Of a stretch of 64,000 bases of DNA, positions 34,896-46,193 are shown one piece after another (position 1 is the first letter of the stretch; every line of letters starts with the position of its first letter). The notes under the pieces are model-generated. The model saw only the letters and a program-made list of their open reading frames with translations. It was not told where the DNA came from and made no database searches. A program made the position numbers and the translations under genes. Source of the DNA: Megalobrama amblycephala (Eukaryota > Chordata > Actinopteri > Cypriniformes > Xenocyprididae); the NCBI RefSeq assembly GCF_018812025.1, contig NC_063044.1, positions 68,890,095-68,954,094 on the forward strand, read 5' to 3'.

Positions 34896-35881
34896 CAAGA
34901 GGCGACACTTCGATACTTTTTTGCTAACAGCCATTAGATGGCGCTCCGGTAGCGCAGCCGCCATTATGGGGTGAAAATACTAACTGGACCTTTGAATCCT
35001 TCACATCTTACACACCCAAAATCTGTGATATTCACTGCCAAATCAGAAGCGCAATAGAACAGTTTTTTAAATTCAGTCACCAGTAAATTGTATGGCTGCT
35101 ACAGTAAATGTTGTATTGTCTTATATATGTTTTATTTTACCAGTTGTGGAACCAACCATTCATCCATCTAAGGTAATGTAGTTAGCCTACATTATTGAGT
35201 ATTTCCATTTTATGCAACTTTACACATTTATTAATAGTAAATTAATAATTAATAAATTTAAAATCATCATGTTTGCAGCAAACAATATATTTCAGACCTA
35301 GTGGAGTAGGCCCAATAGTAATAATATCTAGGTCTGAACGGATCATAATGGATCACGCTACAAACATAAATGATCTTATAATACATGATGCAACGCTGTG
35401 TCCGTTATCACATAATTCACACTTTTGTTTTAACGGACATTAGACAACACTGCAAAATCAAGCTGTTATATTCATATTGTCAAACATTCCCAATTTTTCT
35501 GATGCATGTCCTTAATTTAATTTGATATGTTGGTAATAATTCAGTGTTTATAAGCCTTTTAAAGAATTTCAACGAAAACTGACATGGGTTTCTAGAGAGC
35601 AAAGGTTTTGTGGAGAAAAAAAAGAAATAAAGTCTGTATAATAAACTGTTAAAAAAAATTTAAATGATCACTAGTCTAGTGTTTGTACGTTATTCTGTGT
35701 TGTCATCATTCAGGTTTTCGGCTAATTTCAGCTTTAATGTACGTTTTTTAACAAAGCAGCTGATATTCCCATTGAAATCTATTGAACTGCCGCATGGTTT
35801 TCACCCCAAAATGGCGGAAACGCAGGGCAGCTGCTGGGCGCTGCTGTTTCAATAGAATGTTCTATTGACTGTCGCTTCTTG
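34896..35881. mobile_element. Possible 1-kb DNA transposon, imperfect ends
   Basis: CAAGAGGCGACACT at the left matches the inverted right end CAAGAAGCGACAGT, and further in both sides share CCGCCATNNTGGGGTGAAAA in inverted orientation (near 34967 and 35797). No coding capacity and no target duplication seen. Borders approximate. Confidence 0.45.
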
Positions 35882-36785
35882 TCAGTGTATATTCTTTGAA
35901 CGCAGCAATACTATCAGCCCACGCGCTCACTCTCTCCAATGGCGCTTCAGGGTCACAACACCGGGAGGCAACAGAAAAGGTCAAAACGTCAGAAATGTTT
36001 TTTTAATCTAAATTAAATACATATGCCCCACCCCATACACCTACCTTATTATTCAATCGGTCAAATTTATACTTCTGCTTCATTGTCCGCGTCGACGTGC
36101 ATGCAGACCACTAGTAGGCAGTGTCCGCGGTCATGTTGAGTATCAAAACAAAAGCCGAAGTTCATCATGTACGTTGTCAGAGAAGCTTACAAACAGAAAC
36201 GGCAAATAGGTAATGACTTTTGTTGCAGTTTGACTTAATGTGTCCTCTGAAACAGAGTGTTTTTTCATTCATAGTGAAGTTGAAAGTTGAACAGCCTACG
36301 CCGTTGCTATGGCGTACACTCGACACGGAAGTATAAATCAGCCTTAAGGAGCGAGTTGTGACGTCATCGGTCGCCAACGGTAGATGATCTTAAGCCCGAG
36401 ATACATTGCTCCATTTTAGCAATCCTATGAGTTCACAACAAATCATACAGTGTGAATCTATTAAACTTGGGTACGACAAGCATGTAGACTGTACGATGAT
36501 GACACCTGTTGACTCGTGAGCTGCGTTGCAAGTTTCTATTGAAGAATGAAACATCAGCATGCGCTAGCAGGGGCGTAAATTTCATCTGACAGTAGGTGGG
36601 GAAAATAAACATAAAATTTCTTAACAGCAATTTTTGAAGGGGACACAAATAATAGAGCCAAAATTTTACTTATAAAGAATATATGTAATGTTACACAGAA
36701 GAAAACCTACTATTATTAGTGTAGCATGACTACCATTATGCTCATTGTTTCTATTTGGTTCAATGAAAAAAACTGACTAAATTGG
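35882..36785. other. Unassigned intergenic sequence
   Basis: Some parts look repeat-like, for example GCAGGGGCGTAAATTTCATC near 36570, but I could not pair ends. No gene recognised. Confidence 0.4.

Positions 36786-36789
<4 letters not shown>

Positions 36790-36837
<48 letters not shown>
36790..36837. repeat. (TA)n microsatellite next to Tc1 end
   Basis: About 23 TA repeats end directly at the TA target dinucleotide of the following Tc1 element. Confidence 0.95.
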
Positions 36838-36840
<3 letters not shown>

Positions 36841-38461
36841 TGCCCTCCACAATTATTAGCACCCTTAGTAATTATGAGCAAAAGCAGCTGTGAAAATAAA
36901 TCTGCATTGTTTATCCTTTTGATCTTTCATTCAAAAAATTCACAAAATTATAACCTTTCATTGAAGGAAAACAGTTGAAAGTGGGGGGAAACTCGCATTA
37001 TGAAATAAATGTTTTTCTCCAATACACGTTGGCCACAATTATTGGCTCCCCTAGAAATTCTTATGAGTAAAATATCTCTGAAGTATATTCCCATTCATAT
37101 TTACATTTTTTAGCACACCAGGGTGATCATGAACATGAAATTGTCCAGCCATGACTTCCTGTTCCACAAGAGTATAAACATGAGGAAACACAAAGGCCAG
37201 ATTTCCTTAATCATTCATCACAATGAGTAAAACCAAAGAATATAGTTCTGATGTGCAGCAAAAGATTGTTGAGCTTCACAAAATAGAAAGTGGCTGTAAG
37301 AAAAAAGCTAAAGCATTGAAAATCCCCATTTCCACCATCAGGGCAATAATTAAGAAATTCCAATCAACTAAAGATGTTACAAATCTGCCTGGAAGAGGAC
37401 GTGTGTCTAAATCGTCCTAATGCACAGTGAGGATGAGAGTTTGAGTGGACAAAGACTCTCCAAGGATCACAGCTGGAGAATTGCAGAGATTAGTTGAGTC
37501 TTGAGTCTCAGAAAGCCTAAAAAAAATTATCAAAAGCACCTACATCCCCACAGGTTGTTCAGGAGGGTTTCAAGAAAAATCCTCTGCTCTCATCCAGAAA
37601 CATCTCCAGCATACTCAGTTGTCAGACAAGACTGGAACTTCAAACATGACCCGCTTCTGTGGTCACATGAAACTAAAAAAAAAAAAGAGCTTTTTGGCAG
37701 CAAACCCACCAGATGGGTTTGGTGCACACATGGATAAAAAGTACCCCATGCCCACAGGTTAAATATACTGCTGGATCTTAAATGTTGTGTGCCTATTTTT
37801 CTGCTGGAGGTCCTGGACATCTTGTTCAGATACATGGTATCATGGATTCTATCAAATACCAATAGATAAAAAAATTAAAACCTGAACCGCTTCTGCTAGA
37901 AATCCAATAATGGGCCATGGTTAGATCTTCCATCAGGACAATGATCCAAAACAAACTTCAGAAACAGTGCAAAACCAACACAAAATGTGTCACTGAGCAC
38001 AAAATTAAGCTTCTGCCATGACCATCTCATTCCCCTGACCTGAACCCTAAAGAAAATGAGTGGAGTGAACTGAAGAGAAGAAGCACCAGCATGGAGCTGG
38101 GAATCTGAAGGATCTGGAGAGATTCTGCATGAAGGAATGGTCTCTGATCTCTTGTCAGGTGTTCTCCAAACTCATCAGGCATTATAGGTGAAGACTCAGA
38201 GCTTTTATCTTTGGCAAAAGGAGGTTGCAAAAAGTATTGAATAAAAGGGTGCCAATGAATTGTGGCCAACGTGTTTTGGAGGAAAAACATTTATTTCATA
38301 ATGTAAGTTTCCCCCCACTTTCAATTATTTTCCTTAAATGAAAGGTTATAATTTTGTGAATTTTTTGAATAAAAGATCAAAAGGATAAACAATGAAGATT
38401 TATTTTCACAGCTGCTTTTGCTCATAATTACTAAGGGTGCCAATAATTGTGGAGGGCACTG
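36838..38461 (+). mobile_element. Tc1-like transposon with 210-bp inverted repeats
   Basis: The ends are CAGTGCCCTCCACAATTATT and its complement, flanked by TA (36836-36837, 38462-38463). Inverted repeats of about 210 bases can be followed inward through the GCAAAAGCAGCTGTGAAAAT block, and a second match in TTTTTCTCCAATACACGTTGGCC. Length 1624 bp is usual for a full Tc1 element. It carries a broken transposase gene. Confidence 0.92.
37223..38270 (+). pseudogene. Decayed Tc1 transposase
   Basis: The N-terminal paired-like DNA-binding region is open from 37223 (MSKTKEYSSDVQQKIVELHK and on through a GRGR hook) but stops at 37420. A second open piece (37501-37737) includes the block around LLWSHETK and RWVWCTH, where the first catalytic aspartate of the DDE triad is histidine. 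The remainder, through the PxLNPxEN-like block near 38040, is broken by stops and shifts. The element could only have moved with help from another copy. Confidence 0.85.
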
Positions 38462-38670
38462 TATGTATATATATACTTGTTTGCAACCAAGTCACCAAAA
38501 TACGATTGGTACACACAGAGCATAACCCAACACACAACAGTAAATCTATTAGCCTTATTACAGTTCACATATTCTTATCACAATGTTAATTGTTGTTGGC
38601 GGGGGTTACTTAGTATCCAACAAGCTATTGAACAAGCTACCAAACAAGCTAGGTAACATAGCGGACTCAC

Positions 38671-38672
38671 AG

Positions 38673-38700
<28 letters not shown>
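38671..38700. repeat. Poly-A tract followed by (TTG)n
   Basis: About 29 A, then a short TTG repeat at 38717-38735. No associated element recognised. Confidence 0.8.
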
Positions 38701-38703
<3 letters not shown>

Positions 38704-38906
38704 CAGTTATCATCTTTTTGTTGTTGTTGTTGTTATGACTAATTACTCAGCACCGTCAGCATTAAAGAGAAAATAATCACTTCATCTGATGCCTTTGAAT
38801 AAAATAGCCTTGACCGCCAACTTACTGGAGCTCCTCTCAACATCCGTCTGTAGAACTGTTCTCTCCCGCCGGTGAAGCAGCCGATTCTGTTCGCTTTGGA
38901 ATGTGT

Positions 38907-39887
38907 TTTTTTTTTTTTTTCTTCTTGTGAAATTTTCGGCAGCTTAGACGCTCCAAAGGCGTATTGCTGCCCTCCTCAGGTCATCTGATGAACTTCAACT
39001 TATATATTAAATCCTCTTATAAAGACCATTGTGAAGCAAAAAGTTTAAAACAATCTTTGTGGTCTCAAAGTCCTTATTTACAAGAATTAACTTCAAAGAT
39101 ATAGATGGGAATCCAGACTCCAACAGCTCAGAAAACATGCAGCTTCTTGCAACCCTGTGAATTACACACTCCATAATTACGTTTCACAGACTCCAGCTCT
39201 CCACACAAACATCTGCCATCTGGATGCTTGCCAACCCTTGCCAACCCATAATTCAGTGCATAATGACCCAATCGTAATCTTGTGAATATCACACTATCCC
39301 TCCTCTCTAATCTTGTGAATGATGTGTGCATTAAAGTAGGCTGAAGTGAAAAATAATGCCTGCCCTTATTCCCTTCCTCCCATTCTTTCTGCCATATTTG
39401 TGATATTTTTTTTCTGTATAAAACTCTTACACTCAACTCTTCCATACATTACATTCAAATCAACTTCACTCTTGTGTGTAGCTAATTTCCCCATCTCATC
39501 AGCCTCTTCATTGCCCTGAATCCCTTTATGAGCTGGAAGGAACCCACATAAACCCCACCGTGTACCCCATTTTTATCACCCGATACAATGTAACAAGAAT
39601 TTCTAAAACTAGATCTGATCTGGCTTCACTCCTCCTACCCTTAATTGCCATTAGTGCAGAATCTGAACATAACACATATTTCCCCGGACCACAAAATTGC
39701 AACTAGCTCAGTCGAAAAGACTGACATATTATCTGGCAAATGTAATCCAAGCTTAAAACGAACTTGAGGGACACTTAACCCTATTGCTGCTTTCCTGTTG
39801 AGTGGATTCATAGACCCATCAGTGAATATCTGCATACAATCTGACTGATTCTTTTTAAATGTTCTTTGACTAAGGCAACAGGATCAC
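38907..39887 (-). mobile_element. 5'-truncated I/Nimb-like LINE, 13-bp target duplication
   Basis: CTTTGGAATGTGT occurs at 38894-38906 and again at 39888-39900, bracketing the insert. On the minus strand the insert ends in a poly-A-like tract (poly-T on plus at 38907-38920), preceded by the GAGGAGGGCAGCAATACGCC 3' block. Upstream are fragments of an RNase H domain: IFTDGSMNPLNRKAAIGL near 39800-39835, HKGIQGNEEADEMGKLA near 39485-39530, then a C-terminal piece (39128-39445) with WQKEWEEG and a CLCGE knuckle. Frames are shifted, so it is dead. Truncation at the 5' side with a target duplication is standard LINE insertion. Confidence 0.85.
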
Positions 39888-39900
39888 CTTTGGAATGTGT

Positions 39901-40381
39901 GTTCCCCCTGCTGACAGCGCATGCGTCATGAAACACCGCTGGATGAACGGAAAGCGAAGAAGGTCAAAAATATTGGCGCTACATTTAAATGTCTTGCATT
40001 GTAGCATAATAAAATGATTCTCACAGTCCAGTTTTATTTCTGTGAATTGAATTAATCTTGAACTTGTTCATAGTTTGTGTATTTTGCCTGAATTTAGTTT
40101 ATTATGCCTGAATTTATTCAGTTGAATTGTGCCTACACAAATTAACCTATGTCCATGTCCAAACTTGATGCCTCATATTACTGCCTTTTTATTTTTTAGC
40201 ATTATTATTGCAAAATCTGATTCTGTTCCCTTCGGAATCTGTGTTCCCCTTGTCGTGGAAATTCTCAATACATATCTGACTTCACCACTGACAATTTAAA
40301 CAACTCCTAGTTGTTAATACAATACTACAGTATCTCGAGGTAATTCCCTGAATTCCTGAATACTTACAATAAAATCCAATA
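39901..40381. other. Unassigned sequence left of the retrovirus
   Basis: The pre-insertion text around the LINE (GATTCTGTTCGCTTTGGAATGTG then TTCCCCCTG) is similar to 40219-40255 (GATTCTGTTCCCTTCGGAATCTG then TTCCCCTTG), so a small direct duplication existed before the LINE landed. No exon could be supported. Confidence 0.45.
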
Positions 40382-40858
40382 TGTTAGGTTTTTTGCTCCT
40401 AATTCGTGCCTCATCCCAGACCTCTTATTTGGCAATTGAATGAGCAATCACTCAGCGCTGAGGGAGAATATAGTCTCATTTTATTGATAAGAAAAGAGAG
40501 AATATATAGAAAGAGTACAAGGGGTGTAGTATAGTTTCAGCCAATGAGAAAGAGAATACATCATATAGATCATGATATAGGAATGTGATACATATAGAAA
40601 AACAAGTCTAAATATGGTCATCTACTGGTCAGGTACCCATGAGGTCCCTTAAAATCCCAAGGACCTTCTCTATTCTGGTGATGCAGAAAGCAGGGATCAT
40701 TCCCTGTCTCACATTCACTTCTAGTAGAGCCTTATATGGAAATGGTTCTGGTACATAGAAAACCATATGTTAAAACATAGTATACAACTTTGACAGAAAA
40801 AAAAAAAGGAGCCGCAGTCCACATACTTTCAATGCTGAGACCAACATAAAATCTATCA
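40382..40858 (-). repeat. Retroviral 3' LTR
   Basis: In viral orientation it runs from TGATAGATTTTATG to CCTAACA, TG...CA as usual, 477 bases. It shares the whole length with the 5' LTR. A TATA-like box (TCTATATATTCTC) and a CAATAAAA polyadenylation signal are readable on the minus strand at about 40495-40510 and 40478-40488. Confidence 0.95.
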
Positions 40859-40859
40859 A

Positions 40860-40874
40860 TTGCCCCTTTTGGCA
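40860..40874 (-). promoter_or_regulatory. Polypurine tract
   Basis: On the minus strand GCCAAAAGGGGCA sits directly before the 3' LTR, the position and composition expected for the plus-strand primer of reverse transcription. Confidence 0.75.
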
Positions 40875-40995
40875 ATAAAATTGCCACACCCAAGTCTCAG
40901 CATTACTTTTCTCATATCCAAATATAATCACTTTCTTTACTTTCAAAATCATAACATTCTTTGGCAAACATTTCCTTCATTTTCCTTCAAAATTA

Positions 40996-42477
40996 TTAAC
41001 ATTTAACAGTTCTATTCATCAAAGCATATTGAGAGGATACAAAGTTGTTCATGGCACGATTAATCAAAGCTCTAATAAATGGAATAATACAACAGATAAT
41101 AAAAGCCATAATTAATAGTATCACACCTATAGGAATCAAAGCAGATACAAGCATTTGTTGCCATCCTGTGAGCCATGCTAAGAACCCACTTTGATTATCA
41201 GTAATTTCTCGTTCTTGTAATTCTTGAGCAATTCTAGTCATATTTTTTAAACCCTCTGAAATTAAATGACCATCTGCATCATTTTCAGGGATATAAGTAC
41301 AACAAGAGGTACCAACAATAACACAAACTCCTCCTCCTGCCGCGGTTAATTGATCTAAAACTAGCCTGTTTTGCAGGGCAGTTAAACGGAGCCCTCGGAG
41401 TTCCTGTTGAACACCAGCCAATGTGTCTCTTGTAGTACTGATAAATGAAATTAGCTCATATCTTGTAACCTCAACTTCAATTTGAAGACTAGAGACACCT
41501 ATTCCTGGAAACACTGCTTCAAAGAATCTTTCAGTACCAGTCCAGAGTCGATGTTGCATTGGTACTGGATTATCTCTACTCAAACTACTAGTTGAACTGC
41601 GGCTAGAGAGGGAGCGTTTCTTTTTCTGTTTTTGTTTTGTCATAACGTGAGGTTTGTGTGGTCTAATAACCATGGAATATTCTTCCAAAGTTACTAGAGC
41701 ACATCTTCCACTCCAATTTTCTGGAAGAGTAGTGTAGACTCTATGTCCACACAGCCAAAACCAATCTTTAACAGCTCTAGTTCCCCGTGAGGAAGGAGCA
41801 TATCTGTAGCAATTTTGACCTGGCACAAGTGCACAATATTTAGAACACACATCTTGAATAAAAGGATTAGCCCATCCATAAGCAATCATAGTAGATATAG
41901 GATGTGGTGTTCTTTTAGAACACTCAGTCATATTAGCTTTTGGATAATGCAAAATACATCTCATACAACAAGACATATTTTCTATCTCACAATGATGGTA
42001 TGTTTGATTACATTTACTTTTAGGAATTACCCCCAGTCTCACTGTTCCAGTTTCTCTTTCCATACATAACAGTGAGTCTGGAATAGAGCCAATTGTTGTC
42101 ACTTTAGCATGTACTTGCGTTGCAAGCATCATTATTCTACTTTTTCCACAACTCCATATTGCACTTCTATTTGGAGCCATCATTCCAGTAATGCTAACAA
42201 AAATAGGGCATTCTAATTCTTCTTCTGTCCTTGGTGATTTAACCTCTACATGTGGTCCAGAAGCACTATGTGGCATTTTGGTGCAAACATAACAGTCACC
42301 TGTTTTTCCTTCAGATTTAGCAGTGTAGTTGGCTAATCTCCACCACATGTTAGCTGCAAAGGCATGTGGTTCTTCTTCATAATGTACCCAAGTTTCATTA
42401 CCAGTGCTAATAGCAGCTTGTATGTGAATAAACACATTTGTCAGCACAACCAGGTAAAATATCAATTTAGCAATCAT
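40996..42477 (-). CDS. Retroviral envelope glycoprotein (intact frame)
   Basis: The 493-aa frame starts at a true ATG (42475-42477), 35 bases after the pol stop. A hydrophobic signal peptide occupies about residues 3-21. The surface part has a CYVC motif (CX2C, 62-65) and several N-glycosylation sequons; a basic KKKR at 285-288 is a plausible furin-type cleavage site. The transmembrane part has a hydrophobic segment near 318-333, a heptad region, the CX6CC motif at 385-393, and a membrane anchor about 445-467 followed by a short tail. These are features of gamma-type Env, which mediates receptor binding and membrane fusion. No stop or frameshift is present, which is notable beside the damaged gag. 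Confidence 0.9.
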   Translation of the reverse strand: MIAKLIFYLVVLTNVFIHIQAAISTGNETWVHYEEEPHAFAANMWWRLANYTAKSEGKTGDCYVCTKMPHSASGPHVEVKSPRTEEELECPIFVSITGMMAPNRSAIWSCGKSRIMMLATQVHAKVTTIGSIPDSLLCMERETGTVRLGVIPKSKCNQTYHHCEIENMSCCMRCILHYPKANMTECSKRTPHPISTMIAYGWANPFIQDVCSKYCALVPGQNCYRYAPSSRGTRAVKDWFWLCGHRVYTTLPENWSGRCALVTLEEYSMVIRPHKPHVMTKQKQKKKRSLSSRSSTSSLSRDNPVPMQHRLWTGTERFFEAVFPGIGVSSLQIEVEVTRYELISFISTTRDTLAGVQQELRGLRLTALQNRLVLDQLTAAGGGVCVIVGTSCCTYIPENDADGHLISEGLKNMTRIAQELQEREITDNQSGFLAWLTGWQQMLVSALIPIGVILLIMAFIICCIIPFIRALINRAMNNFVSSQYALMNRTVKC

Positions 42478-42511
42478 GGCTAAAGAGCTTCAATGATAAT
42501 TATTGCTGGTT

Positions 42512-45500
42512 TTAAATCTCTAGCAATCTCTTTCTTCTTCTCCTCGTTGAACGTCTTGGTTCACCTTCCTTCGGATCTTTCCTTGGCTCACTGGCTTCCT
42601 TCTCCTCATTGACCAGAACGTTCCCCTGGGATGGAGCTGCTTTCAGTCGACTGGCATGGATCCACTGTGGCTGGAAGTCAGTCAGCACTCCTGTTCTCGT
42701 CACAGCAATCACCGTGGCGGGCCCCAGATATTTCGGCTCACCCAGTTTTGTGGGCTTCAGACACTTTATCAGCACCTGTTGTCCTGGAACGAAAGGATGA
42801 GTGGGTTTTTCTGCAGGAAGAGGGAGAGAGAGAGACACATCACCATTGATGCTATTCAAAGTTTTAATTAGGGAATCCACATAATCCGTGATGATCACCT
42901 CCGTGTCACCTGTGGAAAAATTGCCAGCGCGACCTCTGACCCATGGGGTCGGGAAAGGTCTACCCATAAGGATTTCAAACGGAGACATCTTTGTTGTTGC
43001 TGATGGTGACATTCTAATTTCTGTCAATACGGCAGGCAGCAGATCAACCCAATTTCTGCCTGTATCAAGACACGCTTTATTAAGACGATCTTTAATAACC
43101 CTATTCATGTTCTCAACTTGTCCACTAGATGGAGCATGAAACGGTATATGTAAAGACCAGGTAATATTAAGCTCTTTGGCTAACAATTGTGTGACTTTGG
43201 AAGTGAACGGTGTTCCATTATCACTATCGATAACCATTGGTATACCAAAACGCGGTATAATGTCCTTAGCCAGAACTTTAACTACCGTCTGTGCATTTTC
43301 TTTTCCACACGGAAAAGCTTCAGGCCATTTAGAAAATCTGTCAACAATCACAAGCAAATATTTATTATTTCCGCAAGGAGGCATATGCGTAAAATCAATT
43401 TGCAAGTGTTGGAATGGTAGCTCAGGATGTGGTAAAGCGTCATGTTTAATTGCCTTGTGCTTGTTAGTTTGAGCACACACCAGACAAGCATCCAATATCA
43501 ACAGAGTATTTCTTTGAATATTTGCTATGCAATAAGATCGATTCAACATTTGTATCACTTTCTTTTTTGACACATGTGATACACCATGATAATGTCTACA
43601 TAGCATAACAATCGCAGATGCAGGTAATGCAAGTCTACCCTGTTTGTCTCTCAAGATTCCAACTTGATCTGGTTTTACTTCATTGTCTGACCAGTAAGTC
43701 AAATCAGCTTGCGTAGGGTTAGCTTGTAATATTTTAATGTCCAAATCATTAGTCAATAATGAATTCATCATAGGCACATCTGTGCCCCTTTCGCTTACAT
43801 GTGGACTTAACATTACTTCTTTAGCAGCCCATTTCGCTACTTCATCTACAAATCTATTTCCTTTGGCTTCATCTGTTTCTCCTGATGTATGTCCTGCTAC
43901 TTTAATAACAGCGAGTTTTGATGGTTGTTGTGCTGCATTAATGAGCTCCGCTACAATACTATGGTGAGCAATTGGCTTTCCATCTGAGGTTTTAAAATTT
44001 CTTTCTTCCCACAATTTAGCAAAATCATGTACTATGCTATACGCATATTTAGAGTCAGTGTATATATTAACACACTGATCTTTTGCCAATTGACAAGCTC
44101 TCGTTAAAGCAATTAATTCTGCAACTTGCGCTGACTTGTATGGCAAAGAGTATGCCTCAATTACACGATCAGGTAATTCAACAATAGCATACCCACACAA
44201 GTATACATTATCATTTGGCTTGAAACAGGATCCATCAATATACCAATTCTTCCCCTCCTCCAGGACAGATGNAGAAACATCTGGCCTGCAGGCAGTCGAA
44301 ATCTGGATTCTGTCCAGGCACTCGTGGTCATCACTCTCAAATTCACCTTGCGTCAGCAACCTGTGCAAATGTACAGTAGGGCCATGAATAACAGAAGTTG
44401 GCTTCAAAATCAAATTAGCAGTAGCTAATAATATAGCCTCATAGCCAGAGCGGCGTTGAGCAGTCATATGTTGAGTAGAAATATTACTCATAATGACTCC
44501 TACCTGATGAGAGGTATGCACTATCAATTTATGTGATAACACAATTTTTTCAGCATCTTGCACCATGATCGCCGTGGCAGCCACTGCACGCAAACAAGCA
44601 GGAAGTCCCCTGGCTACTGAATCAAGAGTTTTAGACAAATAAGCTATGGGACGAAAAGTACCCCCATGTTCCTGGGCCAGGATTGCGGCGGCTGTACCCC
44701 CACTTTCATGCACGTATAAGTGAAAGTCTTGAGAGTAATTTGGGAGGCCGAGTGCAGGAGGTTTCATGAGGGAGGATTTCAAATGTCTGAATGCTTGATC
44801 CATCTCAGCTGTCCATGTAATGTCCTCTGTGTCCCCCAGAGTAGCAGTTCGTAGGATTTTATCATACATGGAACAGTTGGGCACCCATATTCGGCAATAA
44901 TTAACCAGTCCCAGGAAGCTTTGCATCTGCTTCCGTGTCGATGGGTGCTTGAAAGTAGCAATAGCTTTCACTCTGTCAGCAGACAATTGCACTTTGCCCT
45001 GTGACAGTTCATGTCCAAGGTACTCGACCCTCCTCTGTACCCACTGTAATTTCTCTCTTGATGCTTTGAAACCAGCCTCTGCCAAAATATTGCAGACAAT
45101 TTTAGAGGCAGCAGCACACATGTCCTCAGTTGCTCCTGTGATGAGGATGTCATCTGCATATTGAAGCAGACAGGTGTTTGGAGGAAGTTTGGCATTTTTC
45201 AGCGTTGCGTGCACTACAGCAGAGAAAACAGCCGGAGAATCCCTGAACCCTTGTGGGAGTCTTGTCCACGTTAATTGTGAATTTTCCAAGGTAAAAGCAA
45301 ACAATGGCTGTGTTTGGCGATCAACAGGAATGCTGAAGAAGGCACTGGAAATATCCAGAACTGTAAAAAATGAATGTTCAGAAGGAATAGAATTAATTAT
45401 AGTTTGCACATCAGGTACAATAGGAGACAATGGTGTTACTAACTCATTAACTTTTCTCAAATCTTGAGTTAAACGCCAAGAACCATTTGCTTTCTTAATT

Positions 45501-45589
45501 GGATTAATTGGTGTATTATAAGGTGAATGAGTGTGCACCAGGATGCCTTGAGCCAGTAATTTATCAATAACAGGAAGAATACCCTCCAC
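42512..45589 (-). CDS. Retroviral pol: reverse transcriptase, RNase H, integrase
   Basis: An open frame of 1025 codons. Reverse transcriptase occupies the first 350: VLDISSAFF with D79, LPQGF at 111-115 and YADD at 144-147. RNase H follows with DGS near 452, YTDSKYA near 505 and the late GHTSGETD block near 560. Integrase has the HH-CC zinc site (HHYHGVSH, then CLVCAQ) and the catalytic D (DFTHMP), D (SDNGTPF) and E (GQVENMN). One N at 44272 leaves residue 440 unknown. The first codon listed is GTG inside the frame, not a real start; expression would come from a gag-pro-pol precursor. The frame upstream is offset from pro at about 45608, so a continuous polyprotein is not encoded as assembled. 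Confidence 0.92.
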   Translation of the reverse strand: MEGILPVIDKLLAQGILVHTHSPYNTPINPIKKANGSWRLTQDLRKVNELVTPLSPIVPDVQTIINSIPSEHSFFTVLDISSAFFSIPVDRQTQPLFAFTLENSQLTWTRLPQGFRDSPAVFSAVVHATLKNAKLPPNTCLLQYADDILITGATEDMCAAASKIVCNILAEAGFKASREKLQWVQRRVEYLGHELSQGKVQLSADRVKAIATFKHPSTRKQMQSFLGLVNYCRIWVPNCSMYDKILRTATLGDTEDITWTAEMDQAFRHLKSSLMKPPALGLPNYSQDFHLYVHESGGTAAAILAQEHGGTFRPIAYLSKTLDSVARGLPACLRAVAATAIMVQDAEKIVLSHKLIVHTSHQVGVIMSNISTQHMTAQRRSGYEAILLATANLILKPTSVIHGPTVHLHRLLTQGEFESDDHECLDRIQISTACRPDVSXSVLEEGKNWYIDGSCFKPNDNVYLCGYAIVELPDRVIEAYSLPYKSAQVAELIALTRACQLAKDQCVNIYTDSKYAYSIVHDFAKLWEERNFKTSDGKPIAHHSIVAELINAAQQPSKLAVIKVAGHTSGETDEAKGNRFVDEVAKWAAKEVMLSPHVSERGTDVPMMNSLLTNDLDIKILQANPTQADLTYWSDNEVKPDQVGILRDKQGRLALPASAIVMLCRHYHGVSHVSKKKVIQMLNRSYCIANIQRNTLLILDACLVCAQTNKHKAIKHDALPHPELPFQHLQIDFTHMPPCGNNKYLLVIVDRFSKWPEAFPCGKENAQTVVKVLAKDIIPRFGIPMVIDSDNGTPFTSKVTQLLAKELNITWSLHIPFHAPSSGQVENMNRVIKDRLNKACLDTGRNWVDLLPAVLTEIRMSPSATTKMSPFEILMGRPFPTPWVRGRAGNFSTGDTEVIITDYVDSLIKTLNSINGDVSLSLPLPAEKPTHPFVPGQQVLIKCLKPTKLGEPKYLGPATVIAVTRTGVLTDFQPQWIHASRLKAAPSQGNVLVNEEKEASEPRKDPKEGEPRRSTRRRRKRLLEI

Positions 45590-45608
45590 CTTTTCTTTTG
45601 AGAGGGGT

Positions 45609-46161
45609 ACTGTTTCTGATACACAGGCTTGTCTGTTATTAGCTTAGCAACATAGGGCTGGACATCAATGAATCCTGCGTCATCCTTATGGGCTGCCCAC
45701 AACTTGGGGTTGACGCCCTCAATTTCCTGTTTGAGCTCAGTTGCAGAATCATCCTCAAGGAGAGCATTTCCTGTATCAACAGTGAGAGAAAAGGCTGCAG
45801 GAAAAATAAGTTGTAGAGAGTCAGCATTAAAATTAAGTTGAATACCTAATTTATGTAAGAGATCGCGTCCCAGAAGAGAAAATGGTGAACTCGGTATTAT
45901 CGCAAAAGCATGCATTTTAAACAGTGATGGGATATCATTAGAAGTAACTGGAAATGTTGGTGTCATTTCACATCTCACAGGTACACCATTGATTCCCACA
46001 GAGTTTACATGTTTTCCTGTAATCGAGCCCTCATAGACAAGAGAGGATAACGATGACATCGACGCCCCCGTATCTATGAGAAAAACATAGGGTTTATGGT
46101 CAACATTTAATTCAATAAATGGCAAAACAGTTGACACATTCGGATAACTCAAAGAAATCAA
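45609..46161 (-). CDS. Retroviral protease (pro) domain
   Basis: The frame contains LIDTGAS, the catalytic aspartate motif of retroviral aspartic proteases, and LLGRDLLHKLG, the second conserved block. The domain cleaves the gag and gag-pol precursors. The first codon is TTG, so this is an internal part of a precursor, not a free gene. It lies in a different frame from gag, whose stop is at 46194-46196, and its frame runs past the start of RT into 45469, showing a break near 45608. I read the shifts as damage or assembly error; a programmed shift is not supported, since no slippery heptamer was seen at the gag end. Confidence 0.85.
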
Positions 46162-46193
46162 TGAAAAATTATCAGAAGAGGGCTCAGTCGAAC

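Noticed and set aside
45580..45620. Programmed frameshift between pro and pol
   Set aside because: No slippery heptamer or evident pseudoknot; a one-base indel is simpler, and retroviruses of this class do not shift there.
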